From positions 33,183,315-33,247,314 of the forward strand of contig NC_133232.1 in assembly GCF_040436345.1 (NCBI RefSeq): a stretch of DNA of 64,000 nt, given 5' to 3'. The position numbers and the translations under genes are program-made. The DNA is from Pagrus major. Lineage: Eukaryota; Chordata; Actinopteri; Spariformes; Sparidae. The notes below the pieces were generated by a model. It was not told the origin of the DNA and searched no databases. It saw nothing but the letters and a program-made list of their open reading frames with translations. Positions 1-9,038 of this stretch are shown here, one piece after another; position 1 is the stretch's first letter, and each line of letters begins with the position of its first letter.

Positions 1-429
1 GGCGATTTAAGATGATCGAATGCTGGGTTTATTTTTGTCTCTTTTTACACAAAAGTGTCAAATCGTGAACCCTTTCATCCAATAGTATGTTGTTGGATTG
101 AGTTCTTTCACAAGACAACATTTGATTTGATTGATTCATGCTTCACACTTCAGAAACAAAACTCCTGCTGTAATCTACGAGGACAGTCAGGCAGCCAGGA
201 TGAGGCCGACACAGAGCCAAACTAACTAATTCCCCCCGCAGACAGACGGGTGTGATAAGCTGTAGTCATGCTTTTAAATGCACTGTTACTATTCCATTGA
301 TGGACGGTGCGTGTGTTTTGTGCGTTCACTTTGACTTTTCAAATGATTTCATCTGTTCAGAACATCTGCCTATTCTTCCACTAATCGAAGATGTTTTATA
401 TTATCACTGCAGCGAGAGGAGAGCGTTAC
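1..429 (-). other. gsr: gsr intron 8 (partial)
   Basis: This stretch follows the exon 8 donor. I find no further exon matching the expected GSR interface domain in it, so the next exon must lie beyond the left edge. No recognisable repeat is seen. Confidence 0.7.
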
Positions 430-684
430 CATCTCGCCGATGTTCAGTCCAGAGCTGTTAGGCTGCCTGCCGATGGCCCACAAAAGGCAGTCCACCTCCT
501 GGATGGTATTGATCTTCTCCTCTTCGTTCTTCTTCTCCGGGTCTTTGGTGGCGATCGTCACCTCCAGCCCTTTGTCCGTTTTACGCACAGACTTCACCTG
601 AGAGTTCTTCCACATATCCACACCGGAGTTTTGCAGTTCTTTGGTGCAGTTTGTGCTTATGAAGCTGTCAAAGTTCCTCAAAAC
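430..684 (-). CDS. gsr: gsr coding exon 8 (last exon in window)
   Basis: Eighty-five codons from [18 protein letters not shown] to [10 protein letters not shown] and NIGEM, in phase 0 on both sides. [12 protein letters not shown] is conserved across GSR. The central part ([14 protein letters not shown]) is a variable loop and is more charged than in mammals. Confidence 0.96.
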
Positions 685-3600
685 CTACAGAGACGCATGC
701 ATTTCCATTACTGCACGGCTGAACACTTTTGAACATCACATTTTAATATTAATGTTTTGATTCTATGCGATTCTCACAGTATTCTGTCGAATGACGAGGG
801 ATGTTTTAGACCCCAGGGTGGAAAGGATGCCTGCCATCTCCACTGCAATATAACCTGCACCCACAACCACACTGCGCCTGTTTAGGAGAACAGAACATTT
901 AACTACAACCACAAACTCAACATGCTGTGAACATTAAAGAGATTAAATCATGAGCTTACTTTGGCAGAGTTTCAAGTTCAAAAAAGCCATCACTGGTAAT
1001 GCCCAGACTTGCCCCTGAAATGATCAAAAAACACAATATTTTGCAGAATTAAATTATTTCATAAAAGTAAACAAACATTGAAGGTGATTATCATTTCCAA
1101 GTGAAAACTAAGTCCAGTATGTCTCACCTGGAACTTCATCATCACACAGAACAGAAGGCTGCCCTCCAGTGGCGATGAGGATGTGAGGCGCTGTATACTT
1201 TTTTCCATTGACCTCAACAGTAGGTTCAGGGTCACTGGTAAACCTGGCATGACCTTGAATAGTTTGGATTTTAGCCTGAAATGAAGAATGTAACATAAAC
1301 AAACAAAACAAGTCAAAGAAGCTCTTTGAAGATGCTTATTGCACATTTACGTACATTATGCTTGATTGATGTAAATATACAAATGTAAATATGAACTTAC
1401 TTTGTCAAGATTGTTGCGATAAATGCGATTTAGGTGACTAATGTAAGCATCCCTTTTGGCCTTGAGAGCTCTGCAAACAAAGGACCAGATCACAGATTAG
1501 AGGTGTGTGGGTGTTTTTTTAATCTAAATTTACTCAAGGAGGGTAAATCCTCTCAACTATGATTGAATAATGGGTGCAGCTCAGACATGTCTTAAGGTGG
1601 AGAGGCAAGAAAGAGAATGAAAAAAGTCAAAAAGTACTTTTCAGCAAGCGGGAATAGATCAGAGCATAATGCTGGCCAATTTCCAACCAGGAAACAGAAA
1701 CGGTAGTTTCGCCTGTGTTACGGACGGCTGCTATGCACAGGGAAGAGAAACTCTGGGAAGTGCTGAGTAATGTTCAACTAGGACAAGTATAAAAAACACA
1801 TTAAAGGAGCTCTGTGGAACGTCTGTTGTGCTAGACGCCGGTCGTTAGTTTGTGTTAGCAGACTCCATTTCTAAACTAACGTTAGCTACTGTTAGCGGAG
1901 CGAGGCACTGAGACGAGGCACTCGAGAACGTGCACAAAGTCACATCCTTTAGACCCGAAGGATTTTCTCCTGTGAAAGACCAGAGTCCTTCACAACGAAA
2001 ACCAGTCCAGCAGCTTTAAACAAATCATCCACAGGTCTGTAGAGGCAACTGAGAGAGACGGGGAAGGTCTCACTTTTTACATCGCGTTACAATCTGCTCA
2101 CATACGGCTGATAAACATGAGATTAATACATGTAGATAATTACAAATTGTTACACAGAGTCACTTTAAGCTGTTCTGGGTAACTGTATTGAAGTAAATGT
2201 GGTGAAGAAAGATGACAGTTTGACTTTTAAAAGTGTACAACTGTCTCCATACTGTCCTAAAAACACTCTAACCAGAACATCTCCTCCAAGGAATCAAACT
2301 GGCGACCATCAGCTCACACATGTCTGCAGCTGAACAATTTCCTGCATTTGTAAACAACTTCCTGCATTAACATAAACAGTTGTGTCATGATACTTCTGTT
2401 GCCTCTGGCAGACTTAATCAAGTGTACGTTACAGCACTGGTTCCCAAATGGTGTGCTGTGCGGCAAAGTCTGGGTGTCCTGTGGGACTTTCCTACGAGCA
2501 CAGATTATGATTGCAACAAACCAGTAAATGTGTGCAGAGTGATAACACGTGTCACCGAGGGCCATTTTGCACAGATATGAACACAGATGTACCTCGAGGC
2601 AACAACTGCACCACAGTATTACAGAGTATTTACTGAAACTCCACTAAAATATTATTTCACAAATATCACAAGATATTATTCCTGGTTAAGCGGCATGAAC
2701 ATGTTTGATAATAATGTAGATAATCCAGCCTACGTGGGACAAACACTCTGCAATATAAAACAACAACGTAAACTACAACAGTGGAACCTGAAACATTAGA
2801 AGCCTCATGCAGTAAACATTATGCTGTTACACTTGATTGGATTGGTTTTCAATGATATAGTTTCCTCCTCTTGTATATGTTGATATATACTTTTCTCAAC
2901 AAGCTGTCTCAATATTTTCCTGAATAAAAATAATGAAAATAGCACTACAGACTGTATTACACACACACACAATAAGGAAGTATGCAGACAACCGGACACA
3001 CTTTTACAGAAACCCACACAGGCACACCTTAAATGACTCCCCCAGCCTTGTCGTACGTTACTGTTTTTCAACCCTGACCTTATATGTGGGTGGCCACTCC
3101 TTCCACAGGCTTATCTCTAACAATCACCTTGAATTAAATACACAGCGCACAAAGACAGAGAAGTGGGCTCAAGTGAAGCAACAAAAAAAAACTAGCCAGA
3201 CAGAGAAGTTGGACCATGAAACGGATAGTGATCTCTTCCAGGAAGAACCACAACAGGTTTCAAAAGAGATCGCTATCATGGCACAAACAAGTGAGAAGTG
3301 ACACCAACAGACAGTTTAACTTACTCCCAACTAAAACGAACATTTCCAACGTCGAAGCCATAATCATTGTGATCATGGAGATACTCGGCGTGACTTGCAG
3401 CATTCCACATAACCTGTGGAGCAAGGCAAAGGCAACCGGGTTGGACGTCTGGGGGATCTTGTTGCACATTAACAAATCATCACGTCTCAAGAGTTACAAC
3501 AGGAATGGAGAGGAGAATCCTACCTTCTTAGGGACACAGCCAACATTGACCTGAAAAGCATTATAACAAAGCAAATTAGTTCAGTGTAAGCTTCATCAAA

Positions 3601-4399
3601 TAGCATCTGAGCACACGTTAAAAAGGTGCACTGTGTAGTTCTGAGGAAGACGTTACGACGAGAAGAGAAGGATCTTTGTGCCGAAACACACTAAATAAAC
3701 AAACTCTCTGACTGAATAACTGAACAAACAAACTGACCTTAGAGGACAACACAATGTCTTTGTTTTACTTTGTTAATGTGTGGCGGACCCTGCCACCTTT
3801 CTAGCTTCAAACAGTGTTCTGGGACCTTTTTTTCCCTCAGGACAGCTTCTTTATTCAATTATGGAAAAGATCAATATTTCTGTGTTTGTATTGTTACCAC
3901 AGTAATATTCTCAGTTTGAATTGCTTCTCCAAAACGACATAGTGCCCCTTTAAGTGCAGACGGCTCGATTTCTGTATATTATAATGACATATTCTGCAAG
4001 AGCATAAATTAGGTTCTGATGATTTAGCTATTACTTAATCCCTCGTTCTATGATTTGTTTGGACATAACATGAGCTTCTTTCCTCATTTTACCCTCAAAA
4101 TTGGGAAATGATCAGTCACTCATGCAATCAGAGCCAAATGTGCAGCAATGCCTCTTCTCATAAACTTCCCTAAAAGACACTGAACACAGTAACATGAACA
4201 CCTCCAGTAAAAAAGCAGTGCAGCTACATGAAGCATCCTCACATGTCTAATGTGTATCTAATCACCAGAGAGGGCTTTAAATGTTGAGCTTGTTGTTATT
4301 CAGTGACAGGAGCTTTAAACTTCAAACAATGTTCACATAAAAAAAACTTCCACAAAAGGAGTCCGGAGGCTTCGCATTCAACCTGGCAACCCAACGCAG

Positions 4400-4468
<69 letters not shown>

Positions 4469-4766
4469 CTGCAGAGACGTCATGGTTGAAGTTTTTACTC
4501 ACGCAGGTACCTCCGAGTTTGTGGCTCTCGATCACGGCGGTGGCTGCTCCCAGCTCCGACGCCCTGCGAGCGCCGGCCAGACCTCCGGACCCGCCGCCGA
4601 TCACCAGAAAGTCGAACCGGGTCGTGTCCGTCGCCGCCGGGTCCGAGGCCATGCTGCGGCGGATGAGCGCGTGTCTGCGGGGAGAAGAACACGAGAAAAG
4701 CTGTTTTCTGTGGCGGAACCAGCAGGGAGCTCTCGTCGTCCGGGTTAGCTGGGTTAATATTGCCAT
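430..4766 (-). CDS. gsr: Glutathione reductase, 5' eight coding exons (3' end off window)
   Basis: Flavoprotein disulfide reductase that uses NADPH to reduce glutathione disulfide in mitochondria and cytosol. Coding exons, 5' to 3' on the minus strand: 4766-4503, 3550-3524, 3413-3325, 1470-1401, 1275-1128, 1014-960, 877-778, 684-430. All have AG/GT borders and the phases join, giving 336 codons without a stop. Visible motifs are the FAD dinucleotide-binding GGGSGG (residues 57-62), the redox-active CVNVGC disulfide (Cys88 and Cys93), the block ending [11 protein letters not shown], and the NADPH-binding fold starting VVVGAGYIA. Vertebrate GSR has about 520 residues with its transit peptide, so about 185 C-terminal residues (interface domain, catalytic His-Glu) should lie left of position 1. 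The final exon ends in NIGEM followed by a GTAACG donor. The name rests on near-continuous similarity to vertebrate GSR; thioredoxin reductase is excluded by the GSR-type central region. Confidence 0.97.
778..877 (-). CDS. gsr: gsr coding exon 7: NADPH-binding motif
   Basis: Encodes [18 protein letters not shown] and then [21 protein letters not shown] is the Rossmann GxGxxA-type motif of the NADPH-binding domain and the downstream Arg is in the usual NADPH phosphate-recognition region. The acceptor is TAAACAG and the donor GTGAGA. Confidence 0.96.
960..1014 (-). CDS. gsr: gsr coding exon 6
   Basis: Encodes [18 protein letters not shown], nearly identical to the [17 protein letters not shown] stretch of vertebrate GSR that leads into the NADPH domain. 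The acceptor is ATTTCAG and the donor GTAAGC. Confidence 0.95.
1128..1275 (-). CDS. gsr: gsr coding exon 5
   Basis: Encodes the segment from [18 protein letters not shown] to CDDEVPG, including [17 protein letters not shown], a signature of the FAD domain of GSR. The acceptor is TTTCAG and the donor GTGAGA; it ends in phase 1. Confidence 0.96.
1401..1470 (-). CDS. gsr: gsr coding exon 4
   Basis: Encodes [17 protein letters not shown] and NNLDK, matching the KEKRDAYVSRLNAIYQNNL helix of GSR. The acceptor is TTTGCAG and the donor GTAAGT. Confidence 0.95.
1801..2168. mobile_element. MITE-like element in gsr intron, TTAA-bounded
   Basis: Starts TTAAAGGAGCTCTGTGGA and ends ACACAGAGTCACTTTAA, an imperfect terminal inverted repeat with TTAA at both ends. 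There is no coding capacity in its 368 bp. It lies in the large intron between gsr exons 3 and 4. The ends and size suggest a non-autonomous DNA transposon; the superfamily is not certain, although TTAA ends would fit a piggyBac-type target. Confidence 0.6.
2169..3324. other. gsr intron 3 remainder, no gene seen
   Basis: AT-rich intron sequence with short CA runs (about 2962-2974). Open frames here are short and show no recognisable protein. Confidence 0.6.
3325..3413 (-). CDS. gsr: gsr coding exon 3
   Basis: Encodes [15 protein letters not shown] and onward to FSWE, matching the VMWNTAVHSEFMHDH region of vertebrate GSR. The acceptor is CTCCACAG and the donor GTAAGT; it ends in phase 2. Confidence 0.95.
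3524..3550 (-). CDS. gsr: gsr coding exon 2 (27-bp microexon with second redox Cys)
   Basis: Nine codons, VNVGCVPKK, between a TTTTCAG acceptor and a GTAGGA donor. They complete the CVNVGC active-site disulfide begun in exon 1. The exon is too short to be found as an open reading frame and is placed by homology and phase. Confidence 0.95.
3618..3953. mobile_element. MITE-like element, copy 1 of the GGCGGACCCTGCCACC family
   Basis: The left end AAAGGTGCACTGTGTAGTT is matched by the inverted right end AACGACATAGTGCCCCTTT, again with flanking TTAA. The interior contains CTGACCTTAGAGGACAACAC and GGCGGACCCTGCCACCTTT, both repeated in the element at 59858-60123. It is non-coding and lies in gsr intron 1. 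Confidence 0.75.
4402..4464. repeat. (TG)n/(CA)n microsatellite in gsr intron 1
   Basis: An uninterrupted dinucleotide run of 63 bp. Read in the gsr direction it is (CA)n and starts about 38 nt after the exon 1 donor. Confidence 0.98.
4503..4766 (-). CDS. gsr: gsr coding exon 1: transit peptide, FAD-binding start, first redox Cys
   Basis: The 88 codons start with [12 protein letters not shown], which is rich in Arg, Ser and Thr and nearly free of acidic residues, as in a mitochondrial presequence. A second in-frame ATG at 4652 (MASDPAATD) follows the Arg-rich segment and sits in a good Kozak context (CGCAGCATGG). It would give a protein lacking the presequence, consistent with the dual mitochondrial/cytosolic GSR known in vertebrates. 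[12 protein letters not shown] is the FAD-binding beta-alpha-beta start. The exon ends at Cys88 directly before a GTGAGT donor, so the redox Cys pair is split by intron 1. Confidence 0.95.
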
Positions 4767-4779
4767 AACCAGGAAGCTG

Positions 4780-4813
4780 TGTGCGTGTGTGTGTGCGTGT
4801 GCGTGTGTGTGTG
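4780..4813. repeat. CA-rich tract in gsr 5' leader/proximal promoter
   Basis: Imperfect GTGTGCGTGT-type repeat on the plus strand (CA-rich in the gsr direction) just upstream of the mitochondrial ATG at 4766. It may be transcribed as 5'UTR. Confidence 0.8.
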
Positions 4814-4852
4814 GGACGAGCCGGGGGAATGGGAGGGTCAAGTGAAAGCCAC

Positions 4853-4863
4853 TGCTGTGTCAT
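4853..4863 (-). promoter_or_regulatory. gsr: Antioxidant response element match upstream of gsr
   Basis: The minus strand reads ATGACACAGCA, which fits the ARE core RTGACnnnGCR and differs by one base from the high-affinity NRF2/small-Maf site ATGACTCAGCA. It lies 87 bp upstream of the first gsr ATG in the same orientation. GSR is an established NRF2 target in mammals. Function here is inferred from motif and position only. Confidence 0.55.
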
Positions 4864-6036
4864 TACGAATTGTAACAATGGTGTGCAAATCCCAGAAAGT
4901 GTTTTTCACAATAGTCATGGTGATCCTCGCATGAGCTCCAGCATGAGGGTCAGAAAAACAGGTGGAAATCAGAGCCGGTTCCGAATAAAAACCGCACCTG
5001 GACCCGGATTTAAGGGCTCTGTACATTTAAAGGTGATTTTTAAACTGTGATCAAGAAAAAGGCACCGTGACATTTTAGTTTCCAGCCTTGTGTGTGTGTG
5101 TGTTTTTGTGTTTTAAGCTCTGCCCTTACCTCGGTAGCGCCGGTGACACCGACACGTTAGGAAGCAGTCTGCAGATTCGTATAAACAGCATGTTTTTAGG
5201 GCATTTTACTCAGCTAACATCCGCAGCGTGCCGTTGTTTATCTCTCTCCGGCCACTCTCAGCCGGCGGAGGCCTGCGGCTGGACATTGTCACATGAAATA
5301 CAAAAGCTGCAAACCACTTCCTGTGTCACCGGGTGAACGCAACCGCGACACGGACAGTTTTATACACACGCCGGTGCGATTAAAACGTGCTCCCGTCCCG
5401 TCCCGAGCTAAATGTTCACATTTCATCAAGCTAGCGCGGCCCAGTTTTAAAGTTAAATAACTGTGGTGGTGGAAGTCGTCACGACGGAGGGCGTGAGTAA
5501 ACGGAGATCAATCATTTCTGTTTTTGTTTTTTTTTAGCTGGTTAAGTTTTTGGCGTAACGAGTTAAGCGACACCAGCGAGAAATACAGTGTTTTTGCGTA
5601 GCGGCTCTCCGAGAATAGCACCTACGCTGCACCCAGTTAGCTAGCTGTCAAGAACAACACACTGAAAACCGAAGCTTCCGGTTACGACTTTCAAAGTAGT
5701 ACGACACTGTCATAAAAACGCGCACCAAATGATCACTTTCCCGCGTGAAATATACCAAAACGAAATCAAACGCAATCTAAAGTTAGTTTTATCGAAAAAA
5801 AAACAAGAAGAAGAGTCATTAAAGCGTCGTTATCTTTATTCGACGCTATTATTCTGAAGGCGAGAACAACCCGTTTCCGGAGTCGTTGTAGCTAGGTAGC
5901 CACAGATGGCTAACGGCAAGCTAACGCGAAGCGGCTCTGCTGGCCGCTCTGACAAGCGTTAGTCCTACGTCAACAGAAAGGATCCACTGAAAAACAAATA
6001 ACACATCAAAACGCGGCCGAACAACACTCCTAAAAG
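4864..6036. promoter_or_regulatory. Shared divergent promoter region gsr / znf518b, with znf518b exon 1
   Basis: gsr runs left from 4766 and znf518b runs right, so the two genes are head to head. The part from about 5130 to 6030 has many CpGs compared with the rest of the window, as at a vertebrate CpG-island promoter. A consensus donor, AAAAG/GTACGT, at 6036/6037 marks the likely end of a non-coding znf518b exon 1; its 5' end cannot be placed. No TATA box is evident. Confidence 0.6.
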
Positions 6037-6424
6037 GTACGTGTGATTTAACTCTGCGGCTAACGTAACCAGTTAAAATACGGTCCGTCGTCTTTGCGAA
6101 CCCCTTGTTGTGGTCAGAAAGGGCCTTTTTTTCTTGTGTTCAAAGGAAGACAGCCCGGGACAGCAGCAGGGAAACGTAAATACAGGTGACAGGATTCAGT
6201 TTAGTGGACAGCTTTGTGTGTTTACGTGTCAGTGCAATCCGTGAACATGAATATAAGCGGCTGCAGGCGAGGAAAAAACTGCATGAGCTCAGTGTGAGGG
6301 GGGAGGGGCTTTATGGGCCTTGTCTGAATGTCAGCACTGTGCCCTGTGATGTTCCTTCTCTTCTGAGGTTCATCCACTGACATGATTACTAAAGCTTGTC
6401 TCTTTCTCGTGTGCTTCCTCACAG

Positions 6425-6554
6425 GGGGAGACGTCTCATTTTGTCAGTCGCATCAGCCTTTCCTTGAGGAGTGAGCCCTGGACTCCAGGTGGAGATGGAT
6501 GTTTGCTCCACTGTCTTAATTGCAGCCTTTTGAATCAGTGGGACCTGCTTCCAG
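6425..6554 (+). promoter_or_regulatory. znf518b: znf518b 5'UTR part of exon 2 with two short uORFs
   Basis: A pyrimidine-rich acceptor (CTTCCTCACAG) at 6424 opens exon 2. Two upstream ATGs occur before the main start: 6495-6533 (12 codons plus stop) and 6499-6519 (6 codons plus stop) in another frame. Both end before the main ATG, so they could dampen translation. Confidence 0.6.
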
Positions 6555-9038
6555 ATGACCAGTGGACCGCTCAACATGAAGCCTGTCAGCTATCAAAGCA
6601 TGCCGTCGTCTGTGAACGGTGGACATGCCGCTTTGGATCCTGTCTTGAGCTCGTCGAACGTGATGTATTGTGAGAAATGTGGATTTGCCTCTGCAGACGC
6701 CGCTGTGTTCAAGAGGCACATGATCGAGCATATGGGGACAAGGTTTTACTGTTTTTACTGCAACAATGTCTCATTCAGTGAGGCAGAGTTAAACGCTCAC
6801 CTGAAGCAACACACTGCGAAGTATCCATTCAAGTGTCCTCACTGTGGACAGGGATATATGAGGAGGCTGTGCCTGGTGAAGCACATTGAGCGTTTGCATA
6901 GTAAAGGAAATACTTATGGACCTGCTAAGGCTGGCACGACAAAAATCCCACAAGTTCCTGTCTCCAGTGCCTTACCAAGCGTGCCCACTGCTGATCCATC
7001 ACCACTCCGACCACTTGTTCGAGTGACGGTACCTGCCCCGAGTGCATCTGCATTCAGACTGAGTAAGGACGAACATAGGGGGAAAACACTGGACACTAAT
7101 GCATCAAATGCCACAAATGGCAGTGCAGAACATTTGTCCCCTGTGAACGGACTCATTCAGAACAACAGGGCATTAACGGTCTCTCTTCCCGAGGAGGTTA
7201 CGATCCCTGCTGGCTGTTTGGTTGAACTTGTTGAGGTGAAAACTGTCAACGGGACAAAGGAGCTAAAGCTGAGGCTCGTCTCTCAGCAAGAAAACGAGTC
7301 AGTGATAAAAGACACGAGAACCACGGTCTCTCAAAACGCTGCACTGGCAAAGCAATTATCATCCACGTTAAATCATTCCAGCACAGTGAAATCTATGAAT
7401 TTGGGGATGTGCACGGTTAACAGGAAACAGTATGAAACCAAGACTGTGAATGTGGAGCGTCCTGCTGTTGCACCGGTCAATTTTTCTAAAAACCTCCCTC
7501 CTCCTCCAATCAGCATAGACAAGAGTGGATTGAAAAGACCGTCACAAGAAATAATCAACTTGGAATACACAGAAATACCCAACAAGGTTTCCAAAAGCAT
7601 CCTCAATCTTGTAAGAGAGGGAAATAGTGGGATCAAAGTTATACAGAGGGAACCTGTGAACCATAATGCTGCTCCGCCCGCTGTTATCTCCACCAGGGTT
7701 CCCAACCGGTTGACGAGCCCCCTCCATCCAGAAAACATGGGAGCACGTGTTTCTCAAAGAGCGATGGATGAGAGGAAGAATTTGATTCAAGATCATTCCA
7801 AGAGTATTCCACCAAGGAGGGCAAGCGACATGAAAAATGTTCCTCGGGATTTGTCGTCGGCTGTGAAGCTGGAACCCGGAGACATCCGCCTCAAGAACAA
7901 CGCTGTTTCAAAGCCACTGGGCCTGAACCAGCAGGGTTCAAAATCTGCTTCTCCTTCCTTGAGTGTCTCCTCAACTGCAGTTGCGCAAGCGAGACCTCCT
8001 GCGATTTCACTCTGTAAGGATAATGTTGCTCATCCATCTTTTCCAGTACCCAGGACTCTAAGTGAGCCCTCATCATTCAAACAACCTGGGCTTTCTAACC
8101 GCACAAATTCAAAGATCTCGGGCTGGAACCAGGAAGTGAGATCCAATGAGAGAGCCGGAGAGAGAGACGTGCCAGAACCTGAGAGTTTTCCAGTCATCTC
8201 TTCGGTTTTTTCATTATGCCAACAACCGGAGGGGGTGCAAGGCTCCCTTCCACCACTGCTAATGGCTCTGCGTGGGATAGTAATGGATAAAAGTAACAGT
8301 TCTGGTGGTACAACTCGAAATCAAGTCACAGAGCCGGTGAAGGAGGCGTCAACATCGGGGTACTGTCCTCAGGTGGCCACAAAAGGTGGATCCCTCATCC
8401 GCAACCTTTTGTTGACAGAGCGGGCTGTTGAGCCTGTAAAAGTCGAGGAGCAGCGTCACAAGGGGATTCAGCACCCTCCTGCACTGGCCCACAACCATGT
8501 CAAAGTGGAAAAGAGTCGCACTGTGCCAACAGAAAATCACAAATGCAGCCACACTTCAAAATCGTCAACGGATGAGGAAACGGTCTCTAAAACTGCCACA
8601 CATGTAGATGCGTCTGGGACTGAAGAGCCTCCACAGCAAACGGCAGAAAATAAGGACGACATCTCCTCAAAGTTCCTGACCGTCTGTCTGAAAAGGGTAC
8701 AAATGGGCGTGTGGAAAAAAAACAAGAAGGGACTGAAACTTAGAATATCCAAGCAAAAGAATCAGGTACCTGCGGGCAGACTTAACGATTGCACAGTTAT
8801 TTACCCGATGCCGCTGAAGGTGGACCAACTTGTGAAACGACCGGGCCCGTACCAGCCTGTGGTGGTGCTCAATCACCCGAGGCCCCGGGCCGCCACGCAG
8901 GGAGCGAGCGCAGACGCTTTAGTGGACACGGGAGCCTCTGAGGTGGTGCCAAAGTGCCAAATCTTAAAAATGAGGCTGGGCAAAGTGGTGGGGCAGAAGT
9001 ATGAAGTGACGGGTTGCACTGTCGGAGCATTTCCATGA
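6555..9038 (+). CDS. znf518b: Zinc finger protein 518B-like, single coding exon
   Basis: 827 residues in one exon, as in mammalian ZNF518 genes. The N-terminus has three C2H2 fingers: Cys39/Cys42/His55/His59, Cys66/Cys69/His82/His86 and Cys94/Cys97/His110/His115. A long low-complexity Ser/Pro/Lys-rich middle follows. Near the C-terminus, MPLKVDQLVKRPG, QPVVVLNHP and ILKMRLGKV resemble the ZNF518 family tail. ZNF518 proteins are nuclear and have been linked to G9a/PRC2 histone methylation. I chose 518B over 518A because clnk follows, as in human 4p. At 827 residues it is shorter than human ZNF518B (about 1070), and no C-terminal finger is seen. The ATG at 6555 has a weak context; the in-frame ATG at 6576 (NMKPVSY) has A at -3 and could be used instead. 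Confidence 0.82.
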   Translation: MTSGPLNMKPVSYQSMPSSVNGGHAALDPVLSSSNVMYCEKCGFASADAAVFKRHMIEHMGTRFYCFYCNNVSFSEAELNAHLKQHTAKYPFKCPHCGQGYMRRLCLVKHIERLHSKGNTYGPAKAGTTKIPQVPVSSALPSVPTADPSPLRPLVRVTVPAPSASAFRLSKDEHRGKTLDTNASNATNGSAEHLSPVNGLIQNNRALTVSLPEEVTIPAGCLVELVEVKTVNGTKELKLRLVSQQENESVIKDTRTTVSQNAALAKQLSSTLNHSSTVKSMNLGMCTVNRKQYETKTVNVERPAVAPVNFSKNLPPPPISIDKSGLKRPSQEIINLEYTEIPNKVSKSILNLVREGNSGIKVIQREPVNHNAAPPAVISTRVPNRLTSPLHPENMGARVSQRAMDERKNLIQDHSKSIPPRRASDMKNVPRDLSSAVKLEPGDIRLKNNAVSKPLGLNQQGSKSASPSLSVSSTAVAQARPPAISLCKDNVAHPSFPVPRTLSEPSSFKQPGLSNRTNSKISGWNQEVRSNERAGERDVPEPESFPVISSVFSLCQQPEGVQGSLPPLLMALRGIVMDKSNSSGGTTRNQVTEPVKEASTSGYCPQVATKGGSLIRNLLLTERAVEPVKVEEQRHKGIQHPPALAHNHVKVEKSRTVPTENHKCSHTSKSSTDEETVSKTATHVDASGTEEPPQQTAENKDDISSKFLTVCLKRVQMGVWKKNKKGLKLRISKQKNQVPAGRLNDCTVIYPMPLKVDQLVKRPGPYQPVVVLNHPRPRAATQGASADALVDTGASEVVPKCQILKMRLGKVVGQKYEVTGCTVGAFP

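Noticed and set aside
4303..4845. 180-codon plus-strand frame over gsr exon 1
   Set aside because: Created by the TG microsatellite (alternating Cys-Val) and the antisense of gsr exon 1.
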